Below, piece by piece: positions 35,487 to 44,046 of a stretch of 64,000 nt of DNA (its first letter is position 1; each line of letters starts with the position of its first letter). This stretch comes from Pseudomonas mohnii. Its GTDB lineage: Bacteria; Pseudomonadota; Gammaproteobacteria; Pseudomonadales; Pseudomonadaceae. The stretch lies in NCBI RefSeq assembly GCF_900105115.1, contig NZ_FNRV01000001.1:5707501-5771500 (forward strand), given 5' to 3'. The notes beneath the pieces were generated by a model. The model was not told the origin of the DNA, did not search any database, and saw only the letters and a program-made list of their open reading frames with translations. Position numbers and translations under genes: made by a program.

Positions 35487-36089
35487 ATGAACTTTCGATT
35501 CCCTCGTTTCACCCTCCTGGCGGCCCTCTTCGCGGCGGGCGTGCAGCCCGTCGCCGAGGCGGCGCAGTACGCCGATGTCAACACCACGGCCAGTACCATC
35601 AGCTTTACCTATGACCAGGTGGGGGCGAGCGTGTATGGCACCTTTTCCAGGTTCGAAGGCAGCCTCTATTTCGACACGGTCAGGCCCGAATCGGCCCATG
35701 CCAGGTTGATCATCGAGCTCGACAGCATCGATGCCGGCAGCAGCGACGCCAACAGCGAACTGAAGAAAACCGCCTGGTTCGATACGGCGGTTTATCCGCA
35801 GGCGATTTTTGAGTCGAACGGCGCCAAAGACCTGGGCAACAACCGCTATCAGATCACCGGTCACCTCACGCTCCGTGGGCAAACACGGGAGGTGGTGGTG
35901 CCGGTTCTGCTAAAGGTGGAGAACGCCATCGGCATTTTCGACGGTCAGTTAACGCTTAAACGCAGTGACTTCAACATCGGCGAAGGGGAGTTCGCCAGCG
36001 GTGTGGTTTCCGACGACATCAACATCCGGTTTCGCATGGTCGCGCCGCAACGCAGCGATCAAGCAATGCCCGTTACTGAAGGGAGATAG
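35487..36089 (+). CDS. YceI-family periplasmic lipid-binding protein
   Basis: A 200-residue exported protein: signal peptide about 1-26 (ending AEA), then the YceI lipocalin-like barrel (ASTISFTYDQVGASVYGTFSRFEGSLYFD, NRYQITGHLTLRGQTREVVVPV). The family binds isoprenoid chains such as polyprenols in the periplasm. It is followed after two bases by a DUF2235 gene, so both are one operon. The C-terminal GEGEFASGVVSDDINIRFRM is standard. Confidence 0.9.
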   Translation: MNFRFPRFTLLAALFAAGVQPVAEAAQYADVNTTASTISFTYDQVGASVYGTFSRFEGSLYFDTVRPESAHARLIIELDSIDAGSSDANSELKKTAWFDTAVYPQAIFESNGAKDLGNNRYQITGHLTLRGQTREVVVPVLLKVENAIGIFDGQLTLKRSDFNIGEGEFASGVVSDDINIRFRMVAPQRSDQAMPVTEGR

Positions 36090-36091
36090 TC

Positions 36092-37144
36092 ATGCCAAAA
36101 AAAATCATCATCGCCTTTGATGGTACCTGGAACCTGCCGGATCAGGCGCCGGAAATCGACGGCGACTCGAGCACCAACGTCGTTAAATTGCATGATGCGA
36201 TCCTGCCCGCGCACAAGGACGGCACTGTCCAGCATGCGGTGTACATCGCCGGTGTGGGCACCGATTGGTACGACAAGCTTGAAGGCGGGGCATTCGGGGT
36301 CGGCCTGTCAAAGAAGATCAAGGAAGGTTACCTGGCCCTGGCCAAGAGTTACGAAGACGGTGATCAGGTGTACATCATCGGCTTCAGTCGCGGCGCTTAT
36401 TCGGCGCGCAGCCTGGTGGGGCTGATTCGAAACGTCGGGTTGCTGACCAAACGACACCTCAATCGTATCGATGAGGCCTACAGCCTGTACCGCACCCGTG
36501 ACTCCAGCGCCGACACCGAAAACGCCCAGTACTTTCGGCAAAGCTACTCGCGGGAAATCGAGATCCACTTCCTGGGCGTCTGGGACACGGTCGGGGCGCT
36601 GGGTGTTCCGTTCAAGTCGGCCGAGTGGTTCAACCACAAATATTACGAATTTCACGACACTGAACTCAGCGGGATTGTGCGCAATGCCTTCCATGCCGTG
36701 GCCATCGATGAACATCGGGAAAACTACGAGTGCACGCTGTGGGACCCGATCGCCAAGCCCAATCAGGTCATGGAGCAGCTGTGGTTCTGTGGGGCCCATG
36801 CCAACGTCGGAGGCGGTTATGCCGATAACAACCTGTCGGATATTCCGCTGCGCTGGATGGCCAACAAGGCCATGGACTGCGGGTTGGAGCTGGACCCGAT
36901 GAAAATTCCCCGGCAGCCGAAAAACCTGCCGGACGTCACCGACTCCTACAGTGATTTCCTCGGTGGAACCTACCGCTTGCTCAATGCCCGGTATTTCCGG
37001 CCGGTCGGCACCAAGACCTTCGGCCAGGAATGCATCGATGACAGCGTGCAGCAGCGGGTGACCACGGTGGGCACGTATCGGCCCAAGAATCCGGTGGGTG
37101 TGTTCTTGTCTGGCGATTACCGACCGCTGAACAAGATCAGTTGA
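36092..37144 (+). CDS. DUF2235 alpha/beta-hydrolase (phospholipase-like)
   Basis: A 350-residue protein of the DUF2235 family, related to the Tle1 phospholipase effectors. The nucleophile elbow GFSRGAYSAR places Ser at about 99; the acid is probably Asp in LGVWDTVGALG, and the base His in CGAHANVGGGY. N-terminal KKIIIAFDGTWN is the family start. There is no signal peptide and no VgrG/immunity gene next to it, so a T6SS effector role is not supported here. AGGGAGA lies before ATG 36092. Co-transcribed with yceI. Confidence 0.85.
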   Translation: MPKKIIIAFDGTWNLPDQAPEIDGDSSTNVVKLHDAILPAHKDGTVQHAVYIAGVGTDWYDKLEGGAFGVGLSKKIKEGYLALAKSYEDGDQVYIIGFSRGAYSARSLVGLIRNVGLLTKRHLNRIDEAYSLYRTRDSSADTENAQYFRQSYSREIEIHFLGVWDTVGALGVPFKSAEWFNHKYYEFHDTELSGIVRNAFHAVAIDEHRENYECTLWDPIAKPNQVMEQLWFCGAHANVGGGYADNNLSDIPLRWMANKAMDCGLELDPMKIPRQPKNLPDVTDSYSDFLGGTYRLLNARYFRPVGTKTFGQECIDDSVQQRVTTVGTYRPKNPVGVFLSGDYRPLNKIS

Positions 37145-37245
37145 TCCCGCGCCATCGTACGCACGCGCGTTCGATTGCGGAGTCATCGCTCCAGAGTGAT
37201 CGGATCTGCAGCCCATTTTTCCCCGGCGGCGGGGTACCTAGCATG

Positions 37246-37267
37246 GCTCCACTCATTTCAGTGGAGC
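37246..37267 (+). promoter_or_regulatory. Hairpin that encloses the MFS gene's ribosome-binding site
   Basis: GCTCCACT (37246-37253) pairs perfectly with AGTGGAGC (37260-37267) around a 6-base loop. The GTGGAG ribosome site of the MFS gene (ATG 37274) is inside the right arm. The leader could therefore repress translation when folded. Confidence 0.5.
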
Positions 37268-37273
37268 TTTGCC

Positions 37274-38494
37274 ATGAACGATTCACCTGCATTACCGGCC
37301 AACCCCGCGCTCGCCCAGGGGCAGCCGTCCTCCTGGCGCGACTGGCTGTCGGTGTATTCGGTGGCATTGGGCGCCTTTGCCTTTGTCACCACCGAATACC
37401 TGCCCGTTGGCGTCCTGCCGTCTATCTCCAGCAGCCTGGGCATCACCGACGGGGTGGCTGGGTTGATGGTGACCGTGCCGGGGATCGTCGCCGCCATCGC
37501 TGCGCCTGCAATCATGTTGGGGGCTGGGCGGATGAACCGCCGGCAGTTGCTGTTGTTGCTGACGCTGTTGCAGTTGATTGCCAACCTGGTGTCGGCCATC
37601 GCGCCTTCGCTGCCAGTGATGCTGCTGGGACGGGCGTTGTTGGGGGTGGCGCTGGGTGGTTTCTGGGCGGTGGCGATTGCCGTGGCCGGGCGACTGGTCA
37701 GTGAATCGAACGCCGCCAAAGCCACGGCGTTGATCTTCGCCGGCATTACCTTGGCCACCGTGTTTGGCGTGCCGTTCGGCACCTTTCTCGGCAGCTTGTT
37801 CTCCTGGCGCGTGTCCTTTGCCGTTGCCGCGGCATTAGCGCTGCTGGCCTTGATCGCCCAAGGCCTGACCCTGCCTTCATTGCCATCCCGGGACGGCTTG
37901 CAGGTGCGCGCGCTGCTGAGCTTCCTGGCGCGCAAAAACGCCCGGCGCAGCATGTTGCTGCTGGGCCTGGTGGTGGCGGCGCACTTCTCGGCCTACACCT
38001 ACATCGCGCCATTTCTTGGCCGTGAAGCGGGCTACTCGACGGGCGCCATCACCTCGATCCTGTTGGGCTTCGGCCTGGTCGGCATGCTGGCCAACTTCGC
38101 CATGGCCAGCGGGGTTGCCCGGCATCTGCGGGCGTCGTTGGGTGCGGTGGTGCTGCTGATGGTCATCGCGCAACTGGCGTTGCCGCAGTTGCAGGGAGCG
38201 GGTGTGGTGTTGGCGGTGCTGGCATGGGGCATTGCCTATGGCGCGATTCCGCTGGGTGTGAGCACCTGGATGCAACTGACTTCGCCGCAGTTGCCGGAAG
38301 CGAGTTCGGCGATGCTGGTCACCATGTTCCAGGTGGCGATTGCCTCGGGTTCGTTGTTCGGTGGCTGGATGGTGGATCATCACGGCGTACCGTCGGCGCT
38401 GTGGTTGGGCGCAGGCATTGGCATGCTCGGGGTGGCGGTGATGCTCAGCTTCGGCCTCGGCAAGGCACCGATTGCCGAGGCGCTGCAACGCTGA
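37274..38494 (+). CDS. MFS efflux transporter (DHA1, YdhP/SotB-like)
   Basis: A 406-residue inner-membrane exporter with 12 helices. N-terminal ALGAFAFVTTEYLPVGVLPSIS is the signature of the sugar/purine/drug efflux subgroup that includes YdhP, NepI and SotB. Residues MLLGRALLGVALGGFWAVA match the family helix 4. The start ATG 37274 is supported by GGAG at 37263-37266. It converges with a LysR gene only 2 bases away; LysR regulators often control such exporters, but usually divergently. Confidence 0.9.
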   Translation: MNDSPALPANPALAQGQPSSWRDWLSVYSVALGAFAFVTTEYLPVGVLPSISSSLGITDGVAGLMVTVPGIVAAIAAPAIMLGAGRMNRRQLLLLLTLLQLIANLVSAIAPSLPVMLLGRALLGVALGGFWAVAIAVAGRLVSESNAAKATALIFAGITLATVFGVPFGTFLGSLFSWRVSFAVAAALALLALIAQGLTLPSLPSRDGLQVRALLSFLARKNARRSMLLLGLVVAAHFSAYTYIAPFLGREAGYSTGAITSILLGFGLVGMLANFAMASGVARHLRASLGAVVLLMVIAQLALPQLQGAGVVLAVLAWGIAYGAIPLGVSTWMQLTSPQLPEASSAMLVTMFQVAIASGSLFGGWMVDHHGVPSALWLGAGIGMLGVAVMLSFGLGKAPIAEALQR

Positions 38495-38496
38495 GT

Positions 38497-39387
38497 TCAG
38501 CCCTTGAGAATGTTGTCCTTGAAGTAATCGATCAACACCCGCAGCCTCGGCGCGGTCTGCTTCGAGGCGGGCCAGAGCATCCACAGGTTGCCGGTATGGT
38601 CAGTGTAATCCTCCAGCACCACCTTCAGCCTGCCGTCGGCGAGTGGCTGGCGGATTGAAAAGTCCGGCAGGCAGGCAATCCCCACCCCATCGATCGCCAG
38701 GTACGTCAGCGGGTCCATCGTCGTACAGATCAACGCCTTCGACAGGTGCGGCTCGATGTGCGTTTCGCCAATCCGCAGCGGCCAGCGCTCGATCATCCCG
38801 GTAGCCGGAAACTTATGCAGCAGGCAGACGTGGCCGATCAGGTCGTCCGGATGCGTCGGCTCGCCGTGCTCTCGCAGATACTCCGGCGATGCCACCAACT
38901 GCAATTGATAGCCGCCCAGTTTACGCGCCATCAGCCGCGAATCTTGCGGTGCGCCGGTGCGGATCACCGCATCGAACCCTTCCTCGATCACGTCCACCAT
39001 GCGGTCGGACATGTCCACGTCCAATTCGATGTCCGGGTAGGCGCGCATGAACCCGGCCAGCACCGGCATGATCAACACGTTCTGGATCGGCACGCTGAGG
39101 CGCACTTTGCCCCGTGGATTGGCGGACAGGTCCAGCAGCTCCATTTGCGCGGCTTCCACTTCACTGAGGATGCGTTTGCAGCGGTCCAGGAACAGCTCGC
39201 CTTCGGTGGTCAGGGTGACGCTGCGGGTGCTGCGGTGGAAGAGCCGGACACCCAAGCGTTCCTCCATCCGCGCCACGCTCTTGCCCACCGCGGACGAGGA
39301 GATTTCCAGCAGGCGCCCGGCTTCGGTGAAGCTGCGGGTTTCGGCCACTTGAATGAAGGCCGTGATACCGCTGAGGCTGTCCATCAT
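38497..39387 (-). CDS. LysR-family transcriptional regulator
   Basis: A 296-residue LysR regulator of the CrgA/DsdC-like branch: helix-turn-helix about 1-60 (FTEAGRLLEISSSAVGKSVARMEERLGVRLF), effector domain about 90-290. Two ATGs in a row (39387 and 39384) make the exact start ambiguous by one residue. It is convergent with the MFS exporter and lies 211 bases from the old-yellow-enzyme gene on the same strand. Alkene reductases are often under LysR control, so either neighbour could be the target. Confidence 0.9.
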   Translation of the reverse strand: MMDSLSGITAFIQVAETRSFTEAGRLLEISSSAVGKSVARMEERLGVRLFHRSTRSVTLTTEGELFLDRCKRILSEVEAAQMELLDLSANPRGKVRLSVPIQNVLIMPVLAGFMRAYPDIELDVDMSDRMVDVIEEGFDAVIRTGAPQDSRLMARKLGGYQLQLVASPEYLREHGEPTHPDDLIGHVCLLHKFPATGMIERWPLRIGETHIEPHLSKALICTTMDPLTYLAIDGVGIACLPDFSIRQPLADGRLKVVLEDYTDHTGNLWMLWPASKQTAPRLRVLIDYFKDNILKG

Positions 39388-39481
39388 GGGATGTGCTCGG
39401 TGCTGGGAGGGTTAACGCAGAGTAGAGGGGGGAGGGGCAATTGCAAAGCAGAGGTTTGGCCTGGAAACCGGTTGGCCCCAT

Positions 39482-39572
39482 TCGCGAGCAGGCTCGCTCC
39501 CACAAGGGGTCTTTGGCGAGCACATTATTCGTGCACGACGCAGACCCAATGTGGGAGCGAGCCCGCTCGCGA
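39482..39572. repeat. REPIN (inverted REP pair)
   Basis: Two REP palindromes in opposite orientation (39482-39503 and 39551-39572; core GGAGCGAGC..GCTCGCGA) separated by about 47 bases. Confidence 0.85.
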
Positions 39573-39598
39573 TAGCGATGTTGCATCCAGCGCCAATG

Positions 39599-40705
39599 TC
39601 AGGCGCTGTGCTGATAGACCGGATAATCAGTAAACCCCACCTCGTTACCCCCGTAAAACGTCTCCCGGTCGTAGGCGTTGAGCGGCCGGTCATGGCGAAT
39701 GCGCTCCGGCAAGTCGGGGTTGGCGATGAAGTCACGACCGAAAGCCACCAGGTCTGCGTCGCCTGCCTGGAGGATCTGCTCGGCCGACGTGGCGGTGAAG
39801 CCACCGGCGGCAACGATCAGACCGTTGTAATGCCGGCGGATCAACTGCGCGGCCACCGGGTTCTGGTCCTTGCTTTCATCGATGGAATTGCCCAGTACCC
39901 GGGGCTCGATCAAGTGCAGATAGGCCAGTTGCAGCGGTGCCAGCTGCTGCGCGACGTAGACGAACAGGGCTTCGGGATCGCTGTCGTGCATGTCGCCGAA
40001 GTTGCCGCTGGGCCCGAGCCGCACGGCCACGCGTTCGCTGCCCCATACCGAAATCACTGCACGGGTGATATCCATCAGGAAGCGCGCACGCTTGGCAATG
40101 GTGCCGCCGTAGGCATCGGTGCGGCGGTTGCTCCCGTCCTGCAGGAACTGGTCGATCAGGTAACCGTTGGCGCCGTGGATTTCCACCCCGTCGAAACCGG
40201 CTTGCAAGCCCCGTTGCGCGGCACGGCGGAAATCTTCGACCAGCGCCTCGACTTCCATTTCGTCGAGAGCGCGGTGCGGCGTGCTCGGCACCCAGCCGTT
40301 GGCGGTGTAGGCAACGCCGTTGTAATCGACCTGCGAAGGCGCGACCGGTGGCGCGCCGTCGGGCTGCATGTCGCTGTGGGACTGGCGACCGGCATGGAAC
40401 AGCTGCAGGAAAATCCGCCCGCCCTTGGCGTGGACGGCTTCGGTGATGGCCTTCCAGCCCGGAATTTGTGCATCGTTATACAGGCCGGGCGAACCGAGGT
40501 AGCCGTTGCCGGTGGTGGACACAACCGTCGCTTCGGAAATGATCAGGCCGCCATCGGTGGCGCGTTGCGAGTAGTACTCGGCCATCAACGCACCCGGCAG
40601 GTCGCCGGGCTCCGAACGCATGCGGGTCAGCGGTGCCATGACTACGCGATGGCTGAGGGAGTAGGGGCCGATCTGGATGTTGGACAGCAGGGTGGGGTGT
40701 TTCAT
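39599..40705 (-). CDS. Old-yellow-enzyme alkene reductase (NemA-like)
   Basis: A 368-residue FMN enzyme that reduces activated C=C bonds or nitro groups with NAD(P)H. Family landmarks: VMAPLTRMRS near the N terminus, HAGRQSH (substrate-binding), EIHGANGYLIDQFLQDGSNRRTDAYGG with the catalytic His-x-x-Asn pair and active-site Tyr, and the phosphate loop FGRDFIANPDLP. ATG 40705 begins MKHPTLL; a long in-frame extension to 41068 is a shadow. GNAT gene diverges 235 bases away. Confidence 0.9.
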   Translation of the reverse strand: MKHPTLLSNIQIGPYSLSHRVVMAPLTRMRSEPGDLPGALMAEYYSQRATDGGLIISEATVVSTTGNGYLGSPGLYNDAQIPGWKAITEAVHAKGGRIFLQLFHAGRQSHSDMQPDGAPPVAPSQVDYNGVAYTANGWVPSTPHRALDEMEVEALVEDFRRAAQRGLQAGFDGVEIHGANGYLIDQFLQDGSNRRTDAYGGTIAKRARFLMDITRAVISVWGSERVAVRLGPSGNFGDMHDSDPEALFVYVAQQLAPLQLAYLHLIEPRVLGNSIDESKDQNPVAAQLIRRHYNGLIVAAGGFTATSAEQILQAGDADLVAFGRDFIANPDLPERIRHDRPLNAYDRETFYGGNEVGFTDYPVYQHSA

Positions 40706-40940
40706 GGTGATCTCCGTTAAATGTCTGGAGGCCACCTTAGGCCAGGCGAGTGTGGAGAAAAACGGCCCGGCGATCCGCTCTCTCAGGACGCATTGCTCCG
40801 TAATCGCTCCGGCGCCAGTTTCCGCGGCCGGACGTTCAGCCGTCTCGACGGTTTGGCAGGCGAGTAATGCGCCCGGGCACGTTATGATAGGCAGCCCCGC
40901 GATCAACGCTTCACCCCAGCCCCCGGAGTCAGCCCCCGCA

Positions 40941-41663
40941 ATGCCCCAGATCAGCCACTTCAAAACCCCGTGCCCCGAGCACATCAACAGCCAGATCCTG
41001 CAGATGGTGGTCGATAACCTGACCGACATCAGCATGGTCGCGATCCCGCCCAGCAACCTGTTGTACAACGTCTACCAGTATGCGATTGGCTATGAGGTGC
41101 ACCTGTATCTGGAGGCGTTGAACGGGGCGAAAGGGATTGATGTGGAGTTGCTGGTCGCCACCGATCTGGACGACCCGGACAAGGTCATCGGCTTTTTGCT
41201 GTACTTGCCGGTCAAGGACGATCCCGAGGCGTGCGGCGTGGCTTATATGGCGGTGGATGCTAGCCATCGGCGCCAGGGCGTTGCGCGCAAAATGCTGCGG
41301 GAGATGGTCGGTCGCTATCCCCATGCCGAGCTGACCTGTGCAGTGGGCAAGGTGCCGTACTTCGAAGCGATGGGCTTTCAGGTCGTGGGTGCGCGCGCTA
41401 CCCAGGTGCTGATGAACACCCGCGATCACGGCAGCGACGGCCTGATGGCGCTGCTGGATGTGGCGTCAATCTACAGCTCCCTGGAAGTGCGGCAGATTCA
41501 CACCTACCTGCTGCAAAAACATGGCAAGCGCGCCATGCTCGACGCGGAAAAACAGCGTGACCGGCATCTGGACCAATTGACGCGCAAGGCCAACGAGTTT
41601 GTGCGCGAACGACTGGGGGAGGACGCCGTGCCCGCCACCGGCCCGCGCTTGCGCCTGGTCTGA
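40941..41663 (+). CDS. GNAT-family N-acetyltransferase
   Basis: A 240-residue protein with a GNAT domain in the first ~155 residues: VAYMAVDASHRRQGVARKMLREMV carries the acetyl-CoA pyrophosphate loop (RRQGVA). The last ~85 residues are helical and charged (YLLQKHGKRAMLDAEKQRDRHLDQL) and are not part of the fold; they may be a dimerisation or partner segment. The acceptor is unknown. ATG 40941 has GGAG about 12 bases upstream. The gene ends just before the 7-unit REPIN array. Confidence 0.8.
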   Translation: MPQISHFKTPCPEHINSQILQMVVDNLTDISMVAIPPSNLLYNVYQYAIGYEVHLYLEALNGAKGIDVELLVATDLDDPDKVIGFLLYLPVKDDPEACGVAYMAVDASHRRQGVARKMLREMVGRYPHAELTCAVGKVPYFEAMGFQVVGARATQVLMNTRDHGSDGLMALLDVASIYSSLEVRQIHTYLLQKHGKRAMLDAEKQRDRHLDQLTRKANEFVRERLGEDAVPATGPRLRLV

Positions 41664-41679
41664 TAACCCGATCGAAACC

Positions 41680-42478
41680 GTAGGAGCGAGCCTGCTCGCG
41701 AAAAACGCCCGGGCAACACGGGCATTCAGACAGCCCGCGTTATCGTTGACGACCATCGCGAGCAGGCTCGCTCCCACAAAGATCTGCATGGCACCTGTAG
41801 GAGCGAGCCCGCTCGCGAAAAGCGCGCGGGCAATGCGGGGTGTTCAGATACCCCGCGTTATCGTTGAGGTCCATCGCGAGCAAGCCCGCTCCCACAAGGA
41901 TCTGCATGGCACCCGTAGGAGCGAGCCTGCTCGCGAAAAACGCACGGACAACACGGGCATTCAGACAGCCGGCGTTATCGTCGACGTCCATCGCGGGCAA
42001 GCCCGCTCCCACAAGGATCTGCATGGCACCTGTAGGAGCGAGCCTGCTCGCGAAAAACGCACGGACAACACGGGCATTCAGACAGCCGGCGTTATCGTCG
42101 ACGTCCATCGCGGGCAAGCCCGCTCCCACAAGGATCTGCATGGCACCTGTAGGACCGAGCCTGCTCGCGAAAAACGCACGGGCAACACGGGCATTCAGAC
42201 AGCCGGCGTTATCTTCGACGTCCATCGCGGGCAGGCCCGCTCCCACAAGGATCTGCATGGCACCTGTAGGAGCGAGCCTGCTCGCGAAAAACGCCCGGGC
42301 AACACGGGCATTCAGACAGCCGGCGTTATCGTTGACGTCCATCGCGGGCAGGCCGCTTCCACAAGGATCTGCATGGCACCTGTAGGAGCGAGCCTGCTCG
42401 CGAAAAACGCCCGGGCAACACGGGCATTCAGACAGCCGGCGTTATCGTCGACGTCCATCGCGGGCAGGCCGCTTCCAC
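41680..42478. repeat. Tandem array of seven REPIN units
   Basis: Seven near-identical units start at about 41680, 41797, 41915, 42032, 42149, 42266 and 42382, a period of 116-118 bases. Each holds two inverted REPs (GGAGCGAGCCTGCTCGCGA and its mirror) around a conserved centre that includes GGGCATTCAGACAGCC and GCGTTATCGT. Units share most bases, so the array grew by tandem duplication. It is not a CRISPR: the 'spacers' are conserved. Frames running across it are not genes. Confidence 0.95.
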
Positions 42479-42501
42479 AAGGGGCGGATTTCAGGCAGCA
42501 C

Positions 42502-42526
42502 AAAGCCCGGCCATTTGCCGGGCTTT
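42502..42526. terminator. Bidirectional Rho-independent terminator
   Basis: AAAGCCCGGC (42502-42511) pairs with GCCGGGCTTT (42517-42526) with loop CATTT. It separates the REPIN array from the P1 peptidase gene and could stop transcripts from either side. Confidence 0.7.
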
Positions 42527-42756
42527 CTCTGGTCTGGAAGTCGCGCAGTTAAAAAAGAGCCTCAAAGCTCTTTGATGGGGAGGAAGTGGAGCCATTGAGG
42601 CTCAAGATGCGCATGAAGCAGGCGGTGAGCTTGATAGGGGTTCAGTACACTCACCACCTGCGCAACGGCTTGGGCAAGCAAGCGGCTGCGCAGAATCATC
42701 GTAGAAAGTTGGGGGTTCGACCTCAAGTACCGCTAGTCGAATCACCCCCATAATTG
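42527..42756. other. Region downstream of the P1 peptidase with two hairpins
   Basis: About 230 bases with a small stem (AAAGAGC / GCTCTTT, 42554-42573) and a larger GGGGGTTCGAC / GTCGAATCACCCCC hairpin (42711-42749) that lies directly behind the peptidase stop and may be its terminator. A plus-strand frame (42589-42747) contains RMKQAVSLIGVQYTHHLRNG, which I cannot identify. Confidence 0.35.
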
Positions 42757-43899
42757 TCAGCTTTTTGTTTTCCCGGCGCCCGGCCATCCGGCCTGCTGCA
42801 GGGCATCGAGCAGCGTTTCCGGATCCAGTCCCGGCACGGCATGCCCATTGCCTTCGGCACTGTCGGCGGCCAGCAGGGCGTTGATGATGGCTTCTTCCAC
42901 CGCTTCGGTGGCCGCCAGGAACAATTCGCTGATGTGATCGTTATTGACCATGCTCAGGTTGCCCGTGGTGGGCGCGCGTTTGCTCTCGTAGGCGGCGGGC
43001 GGCACGTGCGGGTTGCCGGTGGAAAAGGCGATGAAGATGTCACCGCTGTGGTCTTCGTTACCACCGCCGGTGCGGGCCAGGCCGAGGCTGGCACGCTGCG
43101 CCAGGCGTGTGCATTGGTGTGGCAGCAACGGCGCATCGGTGGCCAGGCACACCACGATCGAACCCATGCCCGGATGCGGCAGCGATGCCTTGAGGAACGG
43201 CGAATCGACCTGTTCCATGTAGCGCCCGACCGGGTAGCCATCGACGCGCAACTCACCGCGAATACCGTGGTTGGCCTGGACGATGGCGCCGACCGTCCAG
43301 CCGCCCTGGGCATTGTTCAGGCGCCGTGAAGCGGTGCCGATGCCGCCCTTGAATTCATGGCAGATCATGCCGCTGCCACCGCCGACATTGCCCTCGGCCA
43401 CCGGGCCGCTTTCTGCTGTACGCAGGGCCTGGGCCACATGTTCGACCTGCACATGGAAGCCGTTGATGTCGTTGAGCAAACCGTCGAAGGTCTCCAGCAC
43501 GACCGGCATGTTCCAGTAGAGCCGGCCGTCGTCCGGTTGCTGCTCACGGTCCAGCACGATCAGCGCATCTCGCACCACGCCCAGGCTATGGGTGTTGGTG
43601 AAGGCGATCGGACTGGTCAGCAGACCCGCTTCGCGAATCCATTCCAGGCCGGTCGCGTCGCCATTGCCATTGAGCACATGAACGCCGGCAAAACACGGTT
43701 GCAGGCTGGTCGAACCGGCACGCGGTTCGATCACGGTGACACCGGTGAGGATGTCACGACCCTTGGCACTGCGGCCGCGCACATTGCTGTGGCCGACGCG
43801 CACGCCGGGGACATCGGTGATGGCATTGAGCGGGCCGGGTTGCAGTTGGCCAAACTGGATATTGAGGTCGCGGGCACGTGGTTTCATCGGTTTACTCAT
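42757..43899 (-). CDS. P1-family peptidase (DmpA/BapA-like aminopeptidase)
   Basis: A 380-residue member of peptidase family P1/S58, N-terminal-nucleophile enzymes that cleave themselves into two chains and hydrolyse beta-amino- or D-amino-acyl peptides. Landmarks: GPLNAITDVPGVRVGHSNV at the start, GVHVLNGNGDATGLEWI, the glycine-rich ENVGGGSGMICHEFKGGIGTAS (autoprocessing region) and QANHGIRGELRVDG. ATG 43899 (MSKPMK) is preferred; ATG 43887 is possible. It lies 147 bases behind the polyamine-type binding protein on the same strand, so they may serve one nitrogen-compound pathway. Confidence 0.88.
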   Translation of the reverse strand: MSKPMKPRARDLNIQFGQLQPGPLNAITDVPGVRVGHSNVRGRSAKGRDILTGVTVIEPRAGSTSLQPCFAGVHVLNGNGDATGLEWIREAGLLTSPIAFTNTHSLGVVRDALIVLDREQQPDDGRLYWNMPVVLETFDGLLNDINGFHVQVEHVAQALRTAESGPVAEGNVGGGSGMICHEFKGGIGTASRRLNNAQGGWTVGAIVQANHGIRGELRVDGYPVGRYMEQVDSPFLKASLPHPGMGSIVVCLATDAPLLPHQCTRLAQRASLGLARTGGGNEDHSGDIFIAFSTGNPHVPPAAYESKRAPTTGNLSMVNNDHISELFLAATEAVEEAIINALLAADSAEGNGHAVPGLDPETLLDALQQAGWPGAGKTKS

Positions 43900-43949
43900 C
43901 TTCGAATTCGTGGGTTGGAAAATATCTGGCTGACAGCGGTGATTCACTT

Positions 43950-44036
43950 GTGGGAGCGCGCCTGCTCGCGAATGCGGTGTATCAGGCGAAGTGATGTCGA
44001 CTGACCCGACGTCTTCGCGAGCTGGCTCGCTCCCAC
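43950..44036. repeat. REPIN (inverted REP pair)
   Basis: REP palindromes at 43950-43971 and 44015-44036, inverted, between the binding protein and P1 peptidase genes. Confidence 0.85.
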
Positions 44037-44046
44037 AGGATCAAAT

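Noticed and set aside
33720..35882. A 720-codon open frame on the minus strand
   Set aside because: It runs antisense to the MATE and YceI genes, has Arg/Gln/His-rich low-complexity translation and no family features. It results from third-position GC bias.
36092..37144. DUF2235 gene as a type VI secretion effector
   Set aside because: No VgrG, PAAR, adaptor or immunity gene nearby; the partner gene is yceI.
41599..42552. REPIN array read as CRISPR or as a 317-codon gene
   Set aside because: The sequences between repeats are conserved instead of unique, there are no cas genes, and the frame is a by-product of the 117-base period.
42700..42750. tRNA-like GGTTCGA segment
   Set aside because: The stretch contains GGGGGTTCGAC but no cloverleaf can be drawn; it pairs with GTCGAATCACCCCC as a simple hairpin.
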